From the NCBI GenBank assembly GCA_038045445.1, contig JBBSYC010000016.1:1-31594 (forward strand): 31,594 bases of DNA, written 5' to 3'. The notes under the pieces were generated by a model. It saw only the letters and a list, made by a program, of their open reading frames with translations, was not told the DNA's origin and ran no database searches. Position numbers and translations under genes: made by a program. The DNA is from SICU01 sp038045445 (lineage in GTDB: Archaea > Nanobdellota > Nanobdellia > Pacearchaeales > GW2011-AR1). Shown piece after piece: positions 7,595 through 15,007 of the stretch. The stretch's first letter is position 1. Each line of letters begins with the position of its first letter.

Positions 7595-8200
7595 CTTTTT
7601 ATAGTAAAGATATGTTAAGATTATTATACTAACTATTGCTAAAACGATTAATGTCGCAGAGCCAAGGAAAGAATCTATTTCTTCCTTATTGTTGCCATAA
7701 ACTACACCCACATAAATAAGTATTGAAGACCATATTCCTGAACCCAATACTGTGTACAATGTGAACTTTCCGAAATGCATTCTTGAAAATCCTGCGGGGA
7801 TTGAGATGAGTTGCCTTATGGCTGGGATAAGTCTGCCTGTAAAAGTTGTGATGCTTCCATGATTCTTAAAATAATTATCTGCTTTTTCTAGAGATTCTTT
7901 TTTCAGCAAGATGAATTTTCCATACTTGCTTATTAATCTATTTGCGACTCCCCTACCTAAATAAAGTCCGAGAATATAGTTTAAACATGCCCCTAAAATG
8001 CTTCCAATTATTGATGAAAATAATACTAGAGTAAATGACATTTCTCCTCGTGAAACCAAGACTCCTGCTGGAGGGAGAACTAACTCGCTTGGAAAAGGTA
8101 TAAATGAACTTTCTATAAACATTCCTAGAACTATTCCGATGTATCCTAAATCTCCGATGATTGAGACTATTGATTCTATAATGTCTGAGATAAAACTCAT
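7562..8200 (-). CDS. DedA family membrane protein
   Basis: A 212-residue polytopic membrane protein of the DedA/SNARE-associated family. Family marks are the N-terminal re-entrant region with ESSFIPFPSELVLPPAG (about residues 29-45) and the motif FTGRLIPAIRQLISIPAG (about 119-136), whose Gly-Arg and Arg residues are hallmarks. Family members act as lipid scramblases or transporters and affect membrane potential and envelope integrity. Its start overlaps the stop of the archaeosortase-like gene by 4 nt, so the two are translationally coupled. This adds it to the surface-protein set upstream. Confidence 0.88.
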   Translation of the reverse strand: MSFISDIIESIVSIIGDLGYIGIVLGMFIESSFIPFPSELVLPPAGVLVSRGEMSFTLVLFSSIIGSILGACLNYILGLYLGRGVANRLISKYGKFILLKKESLEKADNYFKNHGSITTFTGRLIPAIRQLISIPAGFSRMHFGKFTLYTVLGSGIWSSILIYVGVVYGNNKEEIDSFLGSATLIVLAIVSIIILTYLYYKKLNRNFLSLNK

Positions 8201-8793
8201 TTACCCCCCTTAATTTTATTTAATATCATTTTTATGTCTGCATATACGGGCACAGAGTTTATTTTAAATATTAACACATTGGCAAACCATAAGATTACTA
8301 CGAGTATCGTGCTCCCAAAATACCAAGATGCTATATGCGCAATATTAAATATTTCATAATTTTTATTTACAAACAACATTGCGAAACTAAATATTCTAAG
8401 GATATTAAAAAACAAGAAAGAAAACATCAGAAAAAATAAACTTTTTATTCTCTTGAGTCTACTCATTGGAGTTGTGAGATTTAATATTAATAGAAGGTAA
8501 TACGCTGAACCTGCTATACATGCTGGAATTATGTTTGCAAAATAATCTTTGAAAAAAATAGTTGTCTTCATGCAAGCTATATTTTGTATAAATGTGTCTT
8601 GAAATATTTCACATGTTCTGGTTGGAGTACTTGGAAGAAGAGTTCCATCATAAAACAATTCTATTGCTCCGAGAACAGGATAAACTGTTAAAGGTGTTGC
8701 TATAAGATAAAAAATAGATAAATTGCCTACACTTAACAAGAGAAGAAGTAAGTATCTTAGTATAATTGAAGATAATTTAGTAGAATTAACCAT
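8197..8793 (-). CDS. Exosortase/archaeosortase family transpeptidase
   Basis: A 198-residue polytopic membrane protein. It has the three family residues in order: a Cys in PACIAGSA (Cys92), an Arg in FNILRIFSF (Arg133) and a His in NIAHIAS (His153). In archaeosortases these form the catalytic set that cuts a C-terminal tripartite signal on surface proteins and transfers them to a lipid anchor. Cys61 and Cys74 are extra. The gene sits 47 nt downstream of a large secreted protein that ends in a hydrophobic helix plus Arg-Arg, which is a natural substrate candidate. DedA overlaps the other end. Similar enzymes occur in Pacearchaeota. The exact subfamily is not assigned. Confidence 0.75.
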   Translation of the reverse strand: MVNSTKLSSIILRYLLLLLLSVGNLSIFYLIATPLTVYPVLGAIELFYDGTLLPSTPTRTCEIFQDTFIQNIACMKTTIFFKDYFANIIPACIAGSAYYLLLILNLTTPMSRLKRIKSLFFLMFSFLFFNILRIFSFAMLFVNKNYEIFNIAHIASWYFGSTILVVILWFANVLIFKINSVPVYADIKMILNKIKGGK

Positions 8794-8840
8794 ACTTTTA
8801 GAATGATTAAAGGATTAAAAAACTAATGCAATACTTCTAA

Positions 8841-10775
8841 TTATCTTCTTGCAAGTTTTATCGCAACGACAATTATTAAGATTATCAAAATAAGGTTTAC
8901 CGCTCCGATTATCCATATAAGAGAGTTACTTGAATTGAATAAACTTGATTTTGCTTCAGATAACTTAACTTCGACTTCTTGTATCTGGACTCTGCCGTCT
9001 TGGGCTACTTGTATGTCGAATGATTGTGTTCCTGAAGAGTCTTCATTTACTAGCATTGTAAATATGACTTCTTTGCTTTCACCTGCATCAACAGATATTG
9101 TACCTTCAGATATATCTGTTAACTCTGCCCAAGAGGAGTAACCACGTGCGCTCAAACTATATGTTGCATCTTCTGTTCCAGTGTTCTTTATTGTTGCAAT
9201 AACTTTAAGTTCTTCGCCTGCTCTCGCATCGGAACCAAGCTCTGCATCAATATCTAGGTTTGTAAGTCCTCCAGATGAACCTGTTCCTAAGTTTTGAGAA
9301 CATCCTAAAACTTCGAAAACACTGTCAAATGAATTTTCAGATTCCTCTCTGTAAACTCCGTTTTTGTAATCATATTCTGTTATGAACTCTAAAACGTAGT
9401 TTCCGTTTGATGCTGTTGATGGTATCTTGAATGAGAAATCAAGGCTTTCCCCGTCTCCTCTGTCTAAATCTGAAGTTATCTCTCTTGTCAAATCTATTCC
9501 AAGGTCTTTGTTTCTTATTAATATTCTAACTCTGTCTTGGTCTTCCTCTCCTATGTTGAATACGGTGAATTGTCCTGTTGCTGTCTGACCACAAGATACT
9601 TGAGAATCCATTGAGATTTCGTCTACTATGACAAATCTGCCTTCGTCAGATGCTTCTTCTACCTTTATAGCTTGGAAGAAACCATCATCTAAGTGGCTTG
9701 AGCTATCTCTGCAATCTCTACCTTCTCCAACATCATCGCTGTAAGCCTTGATTGCAAGCTTGTAGTCTCCCTTGTCTAAATCTGCTGGGACTTTGAATCT
9801 CCAAGTTACTGTTTCTTCATCGTTATCATTAATGTTTATTTCTATTTCTTCGTTATCGCTGTCTGAATCATCTAAGAATATTAAATCGTCAGCAACGTTT
9901 TTTCCTGAAGAGTCGAATAAACCCATTTCTACAATTGTGTCTATATCGTCATCGTCATTATTATTTTTGACTTCTACTTCTAATTCTATTTCATCTAAGA
10001 GCTCCCAGTTGTTGTCTTCTCCTTCTCCATCATTTGACCATTCAATGTTAGATAGAGATAGATTTCCGATTAATGTTTCTCCTGAAGAACAGAAAGTTTT
10101 CTTTACTTGGAATGTAGAAGTTGCGCTTTGAGTTCCTGCATCTGCTTTAATGCCTATATTGTTTAACCCGAATTTAAGATTTGTCAAACCTGTAAGAAGT
10201 GCCTGAACTGTCTGTGGCTGTGAAGATGCTAGTGAGAATGTTCTTGGGTTGAAAGTCACTCCGAAAAGAGGAGAGTTTGTTTCAGACATAGTTATTGATA
10301 AGGGTGTGTTTCCAGCGTTTGTTACAATAAGACTTGCGTTTTGGTTGATGTTTACAGGAGCACTTGGGGGAGTTATTGTAATGTTTGCTGATGGTTGATT
10401 TACTGTAATTGTTATTGGTAAACCTGCTGAATCTCCATTACTACTAATTACGTTTATAGAGCCTGTTATTGTTCCGCTAGCACTTGAAAGGAGGCTAATT
10501 GTAGATGAAACGGATATTAATTGACCTTGGTTTATTGAATTTATAGAAGGCGTTGTAATTGTTCCAGAAGTAATTGAACTTGTCCAAGTTAAGTTTACTG
10601 TTGGAGATGAACCGCTATAATTCAAGTTAAAGTTAATTGTTGCGTTTTGACCTGCTACAATATTCTGACTAATTGTGGATGGAGTAAAGGTTAATACTTG
10701 AGCACTTGCAAAGCCCAGAGCTAAAACTGACAATGTGACAAATGCAAACAATGAAGCTAATTTTGTGAAATTCAT
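8841..10775 (-). CDS. Large Ig-like surface protein with C-terminal sorting-like tail
   Basis: A 644-residue exported protein. A signal peptide covers residues 1-25, ending Ala-Ser-Ala. The body is a series of Ig-like/CARDB or NEW3-type beta domains, recognisable from repeats such as VTNAGNTPLSI, VFNIGEEDQDRV and IKNTGTEDATYSL. A middle stretch (about 240-310) is very acidic, with runs of Asp and Asn, perhaps binding calcium. The end has a Ser/Asn spacer, a hydrophobic helix and then LARR, the tripartite shape of a cell-surface sorting signal. The archaeosortase-like gene follows by 47 nt. It could be a second S-layer or lattice-anchoring protein. There are many N-x-S/T sequons. Confidence 0.7.
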   Translation of the reverse strand: MNFTKLASLFAFVTLSVLALGFASAQVLTFTPSTISQNIVAGQNATINFNLNYSGSSPTVNLTWTSSITSGTITTPSINSINQGQLISVSSTISLLSSASGTITGSINVISSNGDSAGLPITITVNQPSANITITPPSAPVNINQNASLIVTNAGNTPLSITMSETNSPLFGVTFNPRTFSLASSQPQTVQALLTGLTNLKFGLNNIGIKADAGTQSATSTFQVKKTFCSSGETLIGNLSLSNIEWSNDGEGEDNNWELLDEIELEVEVKNNNDDDDIDTIVEMGLFDSSGKNVADDLIFLDDSDSDNEEIEININDNDEETVTWRFKVPADLDKGDYKLAIKAYSDDVGEGRDCRDSSSHLDDGFFQAIKVEEASDEGRFVIVDEISMDSQVSCGQTATGQFTVFNIGEEDQDRVRILIRNKDLGIDLTREITSDLDRGDGESLDFSFKIPSTASNGNYVLEFITEYDYKNGVYREESENSFDSVFEVLGCSQNLGTGSSGGLTNLDIDAELGSDARAGEELKVIATIKNTGTEDATYSLSARGYSSWAELTDISEGTISVDAGESKEVIFTMLVNEDSSGTQSFDIQVAQDGRVQIQEVEVKLSEAKSSLFNSSNSLIWIIGAVNLILIILIIVVAIKLARR

Positions 10776-10802
10776 TTTGTACTGGGAATCAGCAATAATT
10801 AG

Positions 10803-10822
10803 GCTATTTAAATATTTCGGTG
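10803..10822 (-). promoter_or_regulatory. Promoter of the surface-protein/archaeosortase operon
   Basis: On the minus strand CCGAAATATTTAAATAGC gives BRE plus TATA, about 36 nt before the ATG at 10775. It would drive the surface protein, archaeosortase and DedA together. Confidence 0.6.
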
Positions 10823-10888
10823 TTAAACGAACTTATATCATGCTTTGTTGTTTTTCGATTTTTTGTAGAATCAAAGACATAAGAAACA

Positions 10889-10896
10889 TTTATATT
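10889..10896 (+). promoter_or_regulatory. Promoter giving a leaderless mRNA
   Basis: AAACATTTATATT has its TATA centre about 26 nt before the ATG at 10919, so the mRNA should begin at or next to the start codon. Confidence 0.6.
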
Positions 10897-10918
10897 AAAT
10901 ACATCCATATAATAATAC

Positions 10919-11293
10919 ATGGCTATAAGGTCAAAAGATAATATTGTAAGTGCATGGGCATTTCTTATAGGAATTGTGCTTGCGCTTGTTGGTGGAATGT
11001 TGAGTGCCTTGTTTGGAAGCCTGAACCCTTTTCTTCTTGGACTATTGCTTGTGTTGGGATTGGTAATTGGTTTTATTGGAGTATCTCCCAATGATATAAA
11101 TAAGTTCATGACTTCCTCTGTTTCTTTAGTTATAGTGAGCTTTGCTGGTTCTGCGGGTGTCAGAAACATAGAATTCCTTAATTGGGAGATAGGTAACATT
11201 GTTTCATCGACTCTTGGAGCTTTGCTTGTTTTACTTGTGCCTGCTACAATTGTTGTTGCGGTTAGAAGTTTGTTTTCTATTTCGCAGAATTAG
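10919..11293 (+). CDS. Small four-helix membrane protein, unknown function
   Basis: A 124-residue protein made almost entirely of hydrophobic segments: about residues 10-32, 36-53, 64-80 and 95-115, joined by short loops. No catalytic motif is visible and no family is recognised. The TATA box at 10889-10896 predicts a leaderless transcript, which supports this ATG. It stands alone on the plus strand, divergent from the surface-protein operon and convergent with the next gene. Confidence 0.6.
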   Translation: MAIRSKDNIVSAWAFLIGIVLALVGGMLSALFGSLNPFLLGLLLVLGLVIGFIGVSPNDINKFMTSSVSLVIVSFAGSAGVRNIEFLNWEIGNIVSSTLGALLVLLVPATIVVAVRSLFSISQN

Positions 11294-11333
11294 TTGATTG
11301 GGGCTTACAATTTTAACGCTTTTTGAAAGAACC

Positions 11334-12044
11334 TTACGCTTTTGCGCCTGAAGACGCATCTATGACTACTACCAGACCACTCGCGCTTGAACTAGCAAGA
11401 TTCCCGTTGCCCGCATTCACGCCGAGGTCCCCGTACAGATACAACCTGGAAAAACCATCTGGTCTTGTCAATAGAGTCTTTGAACCATCTTTATCAAATT
11501 CTATTGAATAGTCTGGATTTATTTTTCTGAATCTCCTTTCATGATTTGCGTGACTGAAATCTGGTGCTTTGATTACTCTGAATTGTCCTCCTCTTTTGAA
11601 AGATAAACCACAAGGAGAGTTTTCGTCACATTTTGGTTCCAAGCCTTCAATTACATAGGGAACTTCAAAATTAGTTATCCCCGCTAATTCTGCTAACTTC
11701 TCTGCAAGATACTTGTTTCTTTCTTGGGGGCTTCTTAATATAACTCCTGGAACATCTGCATAAAAATCTCCTAAAAATTGAGGGTTGAGGTCTCCTAATA
11801 AGTCTAACTCCTGAATTGAAGCTGTTCTTATGCCTATTTGATTTAACAAAGAGACTTTCCAGAAATTGGAGCCATTTATTCCAATTCTTAATGATTCTAT
11901 TGCTCGTGCTCCAGGAGGATAATTATAGACTATAAATTTTCTAACTTCTTCATCATATTGTTCTTGTTCTGATTCTGAAAGAAATCTTGCTCTTGGATAT
12001 CTTTCCATAACCTCTCTTGGGACTAATGCAATGCTACCTACCAT
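11334..12044 (-). CDS. Hypothetical protein
   Basis: A 236-residue soluble protein of no family I recognise. There is no signal peptide or membrane helix apart from a mildly hydrophobic end (SGLVVVIDASSG). It has a C-x6-C pair (KCDENSPCG) near residues 139-145, a basic patch NHERRFRK near 165-172, and a Ser/Ala/Gly-rich C-terminus. A TATA box about 25 nt upstream of the ATG (near 12068) fits a leaderless mRNA, so it probably has its own promoter rather than depending on sepF. Confidence 0.55.
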   Translation of the reverse strand: MVGSIALVPREVMERYPRARFLSESEQEQYDEEVRKFIVYNYPPGARAIESLRIGINGSNFWKVSLLNQIGIRTASIQELDLLGDLNPQFLGDFYADVPGVILRSPQERNKYLAEKLAELAGITNFEVPYVIEGLEPKCDENSPCGLSFKRGGQFRVIKAPDFSHANHERRFRKINPDYSIEFDKDGSKTLLTRPDGFSRLYLYGDLGVNAGNGNLASSSASGLVVVIDASSGAKA

Positions 12045-12087
12045 GAATTTGTCATAAAATCTCTGTTTAAAAATATTATTGTGCTTT

Positions 12088-12480
12088 TTACATCAAAGAA
12101 TTTTCTTTATTCTGGGAGTCTTGAACTTGAGTTGTTCCAGGACCCCTATAAATTTCAGCAAAATCTGGTGAAGCAATAATTGCTTGGTCTCCGAATCCTG
12201 CAATTGAACCTTCCATTGCATCAACTGTTTTCTTTATTTTTGTTAGAGCTCTCTTTAATTCAATAATATCCTTACTCTTTAACTTGCGAATGTCAATAAA
12301 TGCAATTGTATAACCTTCTCTTAAGGCTGCAAGAATTTCATTGATGTCGTCATACTTGTTTAATGTAAACTGTCTAATCTTTATCTTCTCTTTTCTGCTT
12401 TTTGTCTGATTTAAATCAAGCTCTACATAATCATCAGAAGGTTGAGATTTATTGAACACTCCTTTGAAACCAAATGCCAT
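12088..12480 (-). CDS. sepF: Cell division protein SepF
   Basis: A 130-residue archaeal SepF. The family fold is seen from about residue 33: KIRQFTLNKYDDINEIL, then the core strand YTIAFIDIRKLKSKDIIELKRAL, and the end of the domain IIASPDFAEIYR. The N-terminus MAFGFKGVF is a short amphipathic segment of the kind that binds the membrane. SepF anchors FtsZ filaments to the membrane, and ftsZ is 3 kb away on the same strand. A TATA box at 12502-12509 lies about 25 nt before the ATG, predicting a leaderless mRNA. The last 15 residues are a polar, disordered tail. Confidence 0.88.
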   Translation of the reverse strand: MAFGFKGVFNKSQPSDDYVELDLNQTKSRKEKIKIRQFTLNKYDDINEILAALREGYTIAFIDIRKLKSKDIIELKRALTKIKKTVDAMEGSIAGFGDQAIIASPDFAEIYRGPGTTQVQDSQNKENSLM

Positions 12481-12501
12481 GTTTCAAGGTAAATAGTTTA
12501 G

Positions 12502-12509
12502 TATATAAA
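12502..12509 (-). promoter_or_regulatory. sepF promoter
   Basis: GTTTATATACT on the minus strand, centred about 25 nt before the sepF ATG. It implies a leaderless transcript. Confidence 0.55.
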
Positions 12510-12540
12510 CATTATCGTTTTTTAAAATATGTGAAAATAA

Positions 12541-12885
12541 TTACTGTTCCGACGAGGATTTTGATTCCAGAAGTTTTTTTATCTCTGATTGTAATGCAAC
12601 TGCTCGGGACTCTATCGAACTTTCCTGCTTTTCAATTGAAGCATTTCTTAATTCCAGAAGTTTTTTCTTCTCTTCCAAATCTTCAAGAGTTTTCTCTTTA
12701 TTTACAGAGACTATTATTGAACCAACTAACCTATAAATCGAATCTGAAGACTTCTTTACTTCTTCAAGGGCATTAGTCGTTTCATTTAACTCAATACTCA
12801 TATTCTGCTTCTGCATAAGGAGGCTCTGCAAGTTCTGTTCAAGAATCTGCAAATCTTGGATTTTCTGTTTAGTTAGTTGATCCAT
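12541..12885 (-). CDS. pfdB: Prefoldin subunit beta
   Basis: A 114-residue chaperone subunit. It has the two long coiled-coil helices (about residues 1-50 and 65-105) and the central beta hairpin segment IYRLVGSIIVSVNKEKTLEDLEEKKKLL in abbreviated prefoldin form. Prefoldin is a jellyfish-shaped hexamer that holds unfolded proteins in the cytosol and passes them to the thermosome. The gene begins 3 nt after the rpoP stop, in an L37Ae-RpoP-prefoldin beta order common in archaea. Confidence 0.9.
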   Translation of the reverse strand: MDQLTKQKIQDLQILEQNLQSLLMQKQNMSIELNETTNALEEVKKSSDSIYRLVGSIIVSVNKEKTLEDLEEKKKLLELRNASIEKQESSIESRAVALQSEIKKLLESKSSSEQ

Positions 12886-12888
12886 TAT

Positions 12889-13026
12889 TTATATTGCCTT
12901 TATCTTTACCACGTGCATTCTAGGCTTGTAGAATATTTTCGAATTGCAATTTGGACAATTAAATACTTTGTCAAGAACTTTATTGGTTATTTGTTTGCTA
13001 CATCTGAAACATTTGTATTGTGCCAT
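12889..13026 (-). CDS. rpoP: DNA-directed RNA polymerase subunit P
   Basis: A 45-residue protein. It has a zinc ribbon with two C-x2-C knuckles, CFRC (Cys6, Cys9) and CPNC (Cys24, Cys27), followed by the basic tail YKPRMHVVKIKAI. This is the archaeal form of Rpb12, a small RNA polymerase core subunit. It lies between L37Ae and prefoldin beta, with its stop 3 nt before the prefoldin start. Length and cysteine spacing match the family. Confidence 0.92.
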   Translation of the reverse strand: MAQYKCFRCSKQITNKVLDKVFNCPNCNSKIFYKPRMHVVKIKAI

Positions 13027-13059
13027 GGGTTTAGTTATATTTTGTGTTTTTAAAAGTTC

Positions 13060-13278
13060 TTATTTATTTAATACGTAAGCGTGGCTTGCAAATTGGACGC
13101 CACACTTCTCACAATGCCATATTCCTGCAGCAAGCCTTTTGACGCCTAATTTTTTACAGTGAGGACATGTTTGTTTCTTTCTCTGAAGAGACTCCACTGC
13201 GTTCAATCTGTTTCTCAAATATGTGCCATAACCAGCTCCAAATCTTCCAGCGGATTTTACTTTTTTTGTTTTTACCAT
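13060..13278 (-). CDS. rpl37ae: Ribosomal protein eL43 (L37Ae)
   Basis: A 72-residue large-subunit protein. The start MVKTKKVKSAGRFGAGYG and the zinc ribbon CPHC (near residue 40) with CEKC (near 58) are diagnostic. The frame extends three codons further upstream to an ATG at 13287, but the TATA box (about 13305) predicts transcription starting near 13280, so the ATG at 13278 is preferred. It heads the cluster with rpoP and prefoldin beta. Confidence 0.92.
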   Translation of the reverse strand: MVKTKKVKSAGRFGAGYGTYLRNRLNAVESLQRKKQTCPHCKKLGVKRLAAGIWHCEKCGVQFASHAYVLNK

Positions 13279-13382
13279 ATTTAACATCTCAAAAGTTTGT
13301 TTTTAAATATTCCTATTTGCTTTTTATTAAGAGCCTTGCTTATCAATTATAGGTCTTAAAAAATCTGAATCATTATGTCGAC

Positions 13383-13489
13383 AGTGCCTCCCTAAAACCC
13401 CATCTTTTAAGATGTGGTCGGCACTTCGAGCATCCAAAAATCGAGCACCACCACATCTTAAAGGTTTGATTGGTGCTCGATTTTTGGAT
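13383..13489. repeat. Interleaved inverted-repeat element (pseudoknot or kissing-hairpin capable)
   Basis: Two long perfect inverted repeats interlock. A at 13406-13418 (TTTAAGATGTGGT) matches A' at 13450-13462. B at 13432-13450 (ATCCAAAAATCGAGCACCA) matches B' at 13471-13489. The order A-B-A'-B' defines a pseudoknot topology. The left arm also makes its own hairpin: AGTGCC at 13383-13388 with GGCACT at 13420-13425, enclosing CATCTT-TT-AAGATG at 13401-13414. In that fold, the loop of the B:B' hairpin is complementary to the tip of the left hairpin. TATA-like sequences lie on both sides (about 13352-13366 on plus, 13496-13507 on minus), so the strand is unclear. It lies 3' of tRNA-Pro. I recognise no known RNA or mobile element. 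Confidence 0.6.
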
Positions 13490-13506
13490 CTTCTAAAAAA
13501 TATAAA

Positions 13507-13580
13507 TGGGGCTGCCCGGATTCGAACCGGGGTCTCGAAGTCCCAAACCTCGGATAATAACCAAGCTATAAGACAGCCCC
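13507..13580 (-). tRNA. tRNA-Pro (anticodon UGG)
   Basis: On the minus strand the acceptor GGGGCTG pairs with CAGCCCC, and the discriminator is A. The anticodon stem is CGAGG/CTTCG with loop TTTGGGA, so the anticodon is TGG (proline). The T stem is CCCGG/CCGGG with loop TTCGAAT. There is no encoded CCA. The D stem is weak: U11-A24 and A12-U23 pair, while positions 10/25 and 13/22 are U-U. Confidence 0.9.
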
Positions 13581-13602
13581 CAACGTTGGTTATAAATAAG
13601 CG

Positions 13603-13613
13603 TATATAAATTT
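13603..13613 (-). promoter_or_regulatory. tRNA-Pro promoter
   Basis: AAATTTATATACG on the minus strand is centred about 27 nt before the tRNA 5' end. Confidence 0.5.
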
Positions 13614-13635
13614 GTTCTTTGATTGAATTTAAGAA

Positions 13636-14376
13636 TTATTTCTTTTTGTCTTCTTTTTTCTTCTCTTCCTTCACTGGAGCTTTTGCTACAGGAGCTGTTG
13701 CAGTAGTTGTTGCAGTTGCTGTAGGCGTAGTGGTTGCTGTTGTTGCGACTCCAGGAGTTGCTGTTGTGGCCGCCACTTTTGCTGCTTCCGCTGCTGCAGC
13801 TGCGGCTGCTTCTGCTTTCGCACGAGATTCTTGCTGTGCTTTAACATTATTGAAGTATTCTGTAAGCTCTGCTCTCTTTAGATCACTTACTTGTGTCTTT
13901 TCTTGAGAAATTTCTTTATCATATTTTCCAGAATTTACTTCTGCAATTATTTCTATTGGGCTCTTATTCTCGACTAAAATTCCTAAAGATACACAAGAAC
14001 CTAAAACAAGCTTAACTGCATTTTTTAAATCACGGGCAAGCATATTAACTAGCTTAGTTTTTGCAATTCCAATTATCTGTTCAATTGCCGCATTTGCTAT
14101 CTTTACTTTTCCTGCTTCTCCCGAACCCTTTTCTAAACCTAACTCTTTCTTTAGAAGTTCGGCAACTGGTGGGGAGAATACTCTTATTTCATAACTTTTT
14201 GTTTTATCATTTATGTCTAACTCTACGGGAACTTTCACACCCTTGAATGCTGAAGTAGATTTGTTTATATCATCTATAACTTTTCCAATATTTATTCCCT
14301 TAGGCCCTAGTTGCTGAGCTATTGTTGGGCCAGGTTTCATTGCCCCACCATCAACTATTAACTTAATTATAGCCAT
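13636..14376 (-). CDS. rpl11: Ribosomal protein uL11 with long C-terminal extension
   Basis: A 246-residue large-subunit protein. It binds the GTPase-centre RNA at the stalk base. The start MAIIKLIVDGGAMKPGPTIA and QLGPKGINIGKVI are family marks, and the RNA-binding C-domain follows (about residues 65-140). Archaeal L11 is usually about 160-170 residues. Here residues 183-246 add a run of Ala, then Thr/Ala/Pro repeats, then a lysine/glutamate end, much like the hinge and tail of L12. The ATG at 14376 overlaps the Spt5 stop by 14 nt. An ATG at 14415 is in frame, but the added residues are not L11-like. Confidence 0.93.
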   Translation of the reverse strand: MAIIKLIVDGGAMKPGPTIAQQLGPKGINIGKVIDDINKSTSAFKGVKVPVELDINDKTKSYEIRVFSPPVAELLKKELGLEKGSGEAGKVKIANAAIEQIIGIAKTKLVNMLARDLKNAVKLVLGSCVSLGILVENKSPIEIIAEVNSGKYDKEISQEKTQVSDLKRAELTEYFNNVKAQQESRAKAEAAAAAAAEAAKVAATTATPGVATTATTTPTATATTTATAPVAKAPVKEEKKKEDKKK

Positions 14377-14845
14377 TTTCTTCCTGTGGTTCTCCTGCTG
14401 AGTGTTCAGAATCACGCCTTATAACCTTTACGTTGTCCATTTTAACTGTAACTGGTATAGGAACGGCCGCTCCTAGAAGGGAGACTACTATTTCCCCTTT
14501 CTTTTTATCTATACGCATTACCTTGCCCTTTTCATTCTTGAAGTGGTCTGCAATCATCTCTACTATGTCTCCTATTTCAATATGGAAATCCTGAACTTCT
14601 GGCTGAATCATATTTTTTATTTCTTCAAAGGTTACCGTTCTTCCGATTATTCCTTTAACATAGGGTAAATTAAATGCTGCTTCCTCTATTGTATCTTTAT
14701 CTATTGCTTCGACAATTAGATATCCTTTCAATCCGTGGGGGCGAGTTATTGCAAAGACTTGTAAATTCTTAGAAACGGCTCTCTCATAAATCATTTCCAT
14801 TGATCTTTCTTCTTTGTTTGATGTTACTTTTAATATGAAAATCAT
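14363..14845 (-). CDS. spt5: Transcription elongation factor Spt5 (NusG homologue)
   Basis: A 160-residue archaeal Spt5. The N-terminal NGN domain (about residues 1-85) starts MIFILKVTSNKE and includes RPHGLKGYLIVEA. The KOW domain (about 90-145) has IEIGDIVEMIADHFKNEKGK. Spt5 clamps the RNA polymerase cleft to aid elongation and links transcription to ribosomes. It precedes L11 with a 14-nt overlap, the usual archaeal order. A 5' leader of about 40 nt holds a hairpin. Confidence 0.93.
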   Translation of the reverse strand: MIFILKVTSNKEERSMEMIYERAVSKNLQVFAITRPHGLKGYLIVEAIDKDTIEEAAFNLPYVKGIIGRTVTFEEIKNMIQPEVQDFHIEIGDIVEMIADHFKNEKGKVMRIDKKKGEIVVSLLGAAVPIPVTVKMDNVKVIRRDSEHSAGEPQEENGYN

Positions 14846-14860
14846 TTTTATGAGCTCCAG

Positions 14861-14885
14861 CTACTTACTCATATAAGAGAAGTAG
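14861..14885 (-). promoter_or_regulatory. Hairpin in the spt5-rpl11 leader
   Basis: CTACTT pairs with AAGTAG and CTC with GAG, with one bulged base and a 6-nt loop. It ends 15 nt before the spt5 ATG. A TATA box near 14911 (ATTTAAAT) places it inside the leader. It could tune translation; that role is inferred. Confidence 0.45.
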
Positions 14886-15007
14886 TATCTATGAAGATTT
14901 TTTATGGTATTTAAATGTTTTTACTTTGTGGGTTTTGCCAAATTATTGGAATAAACATTGCATAACCTTTATTGTATAATAAATTATAAATTATAACTGA
15001 AGAATAT

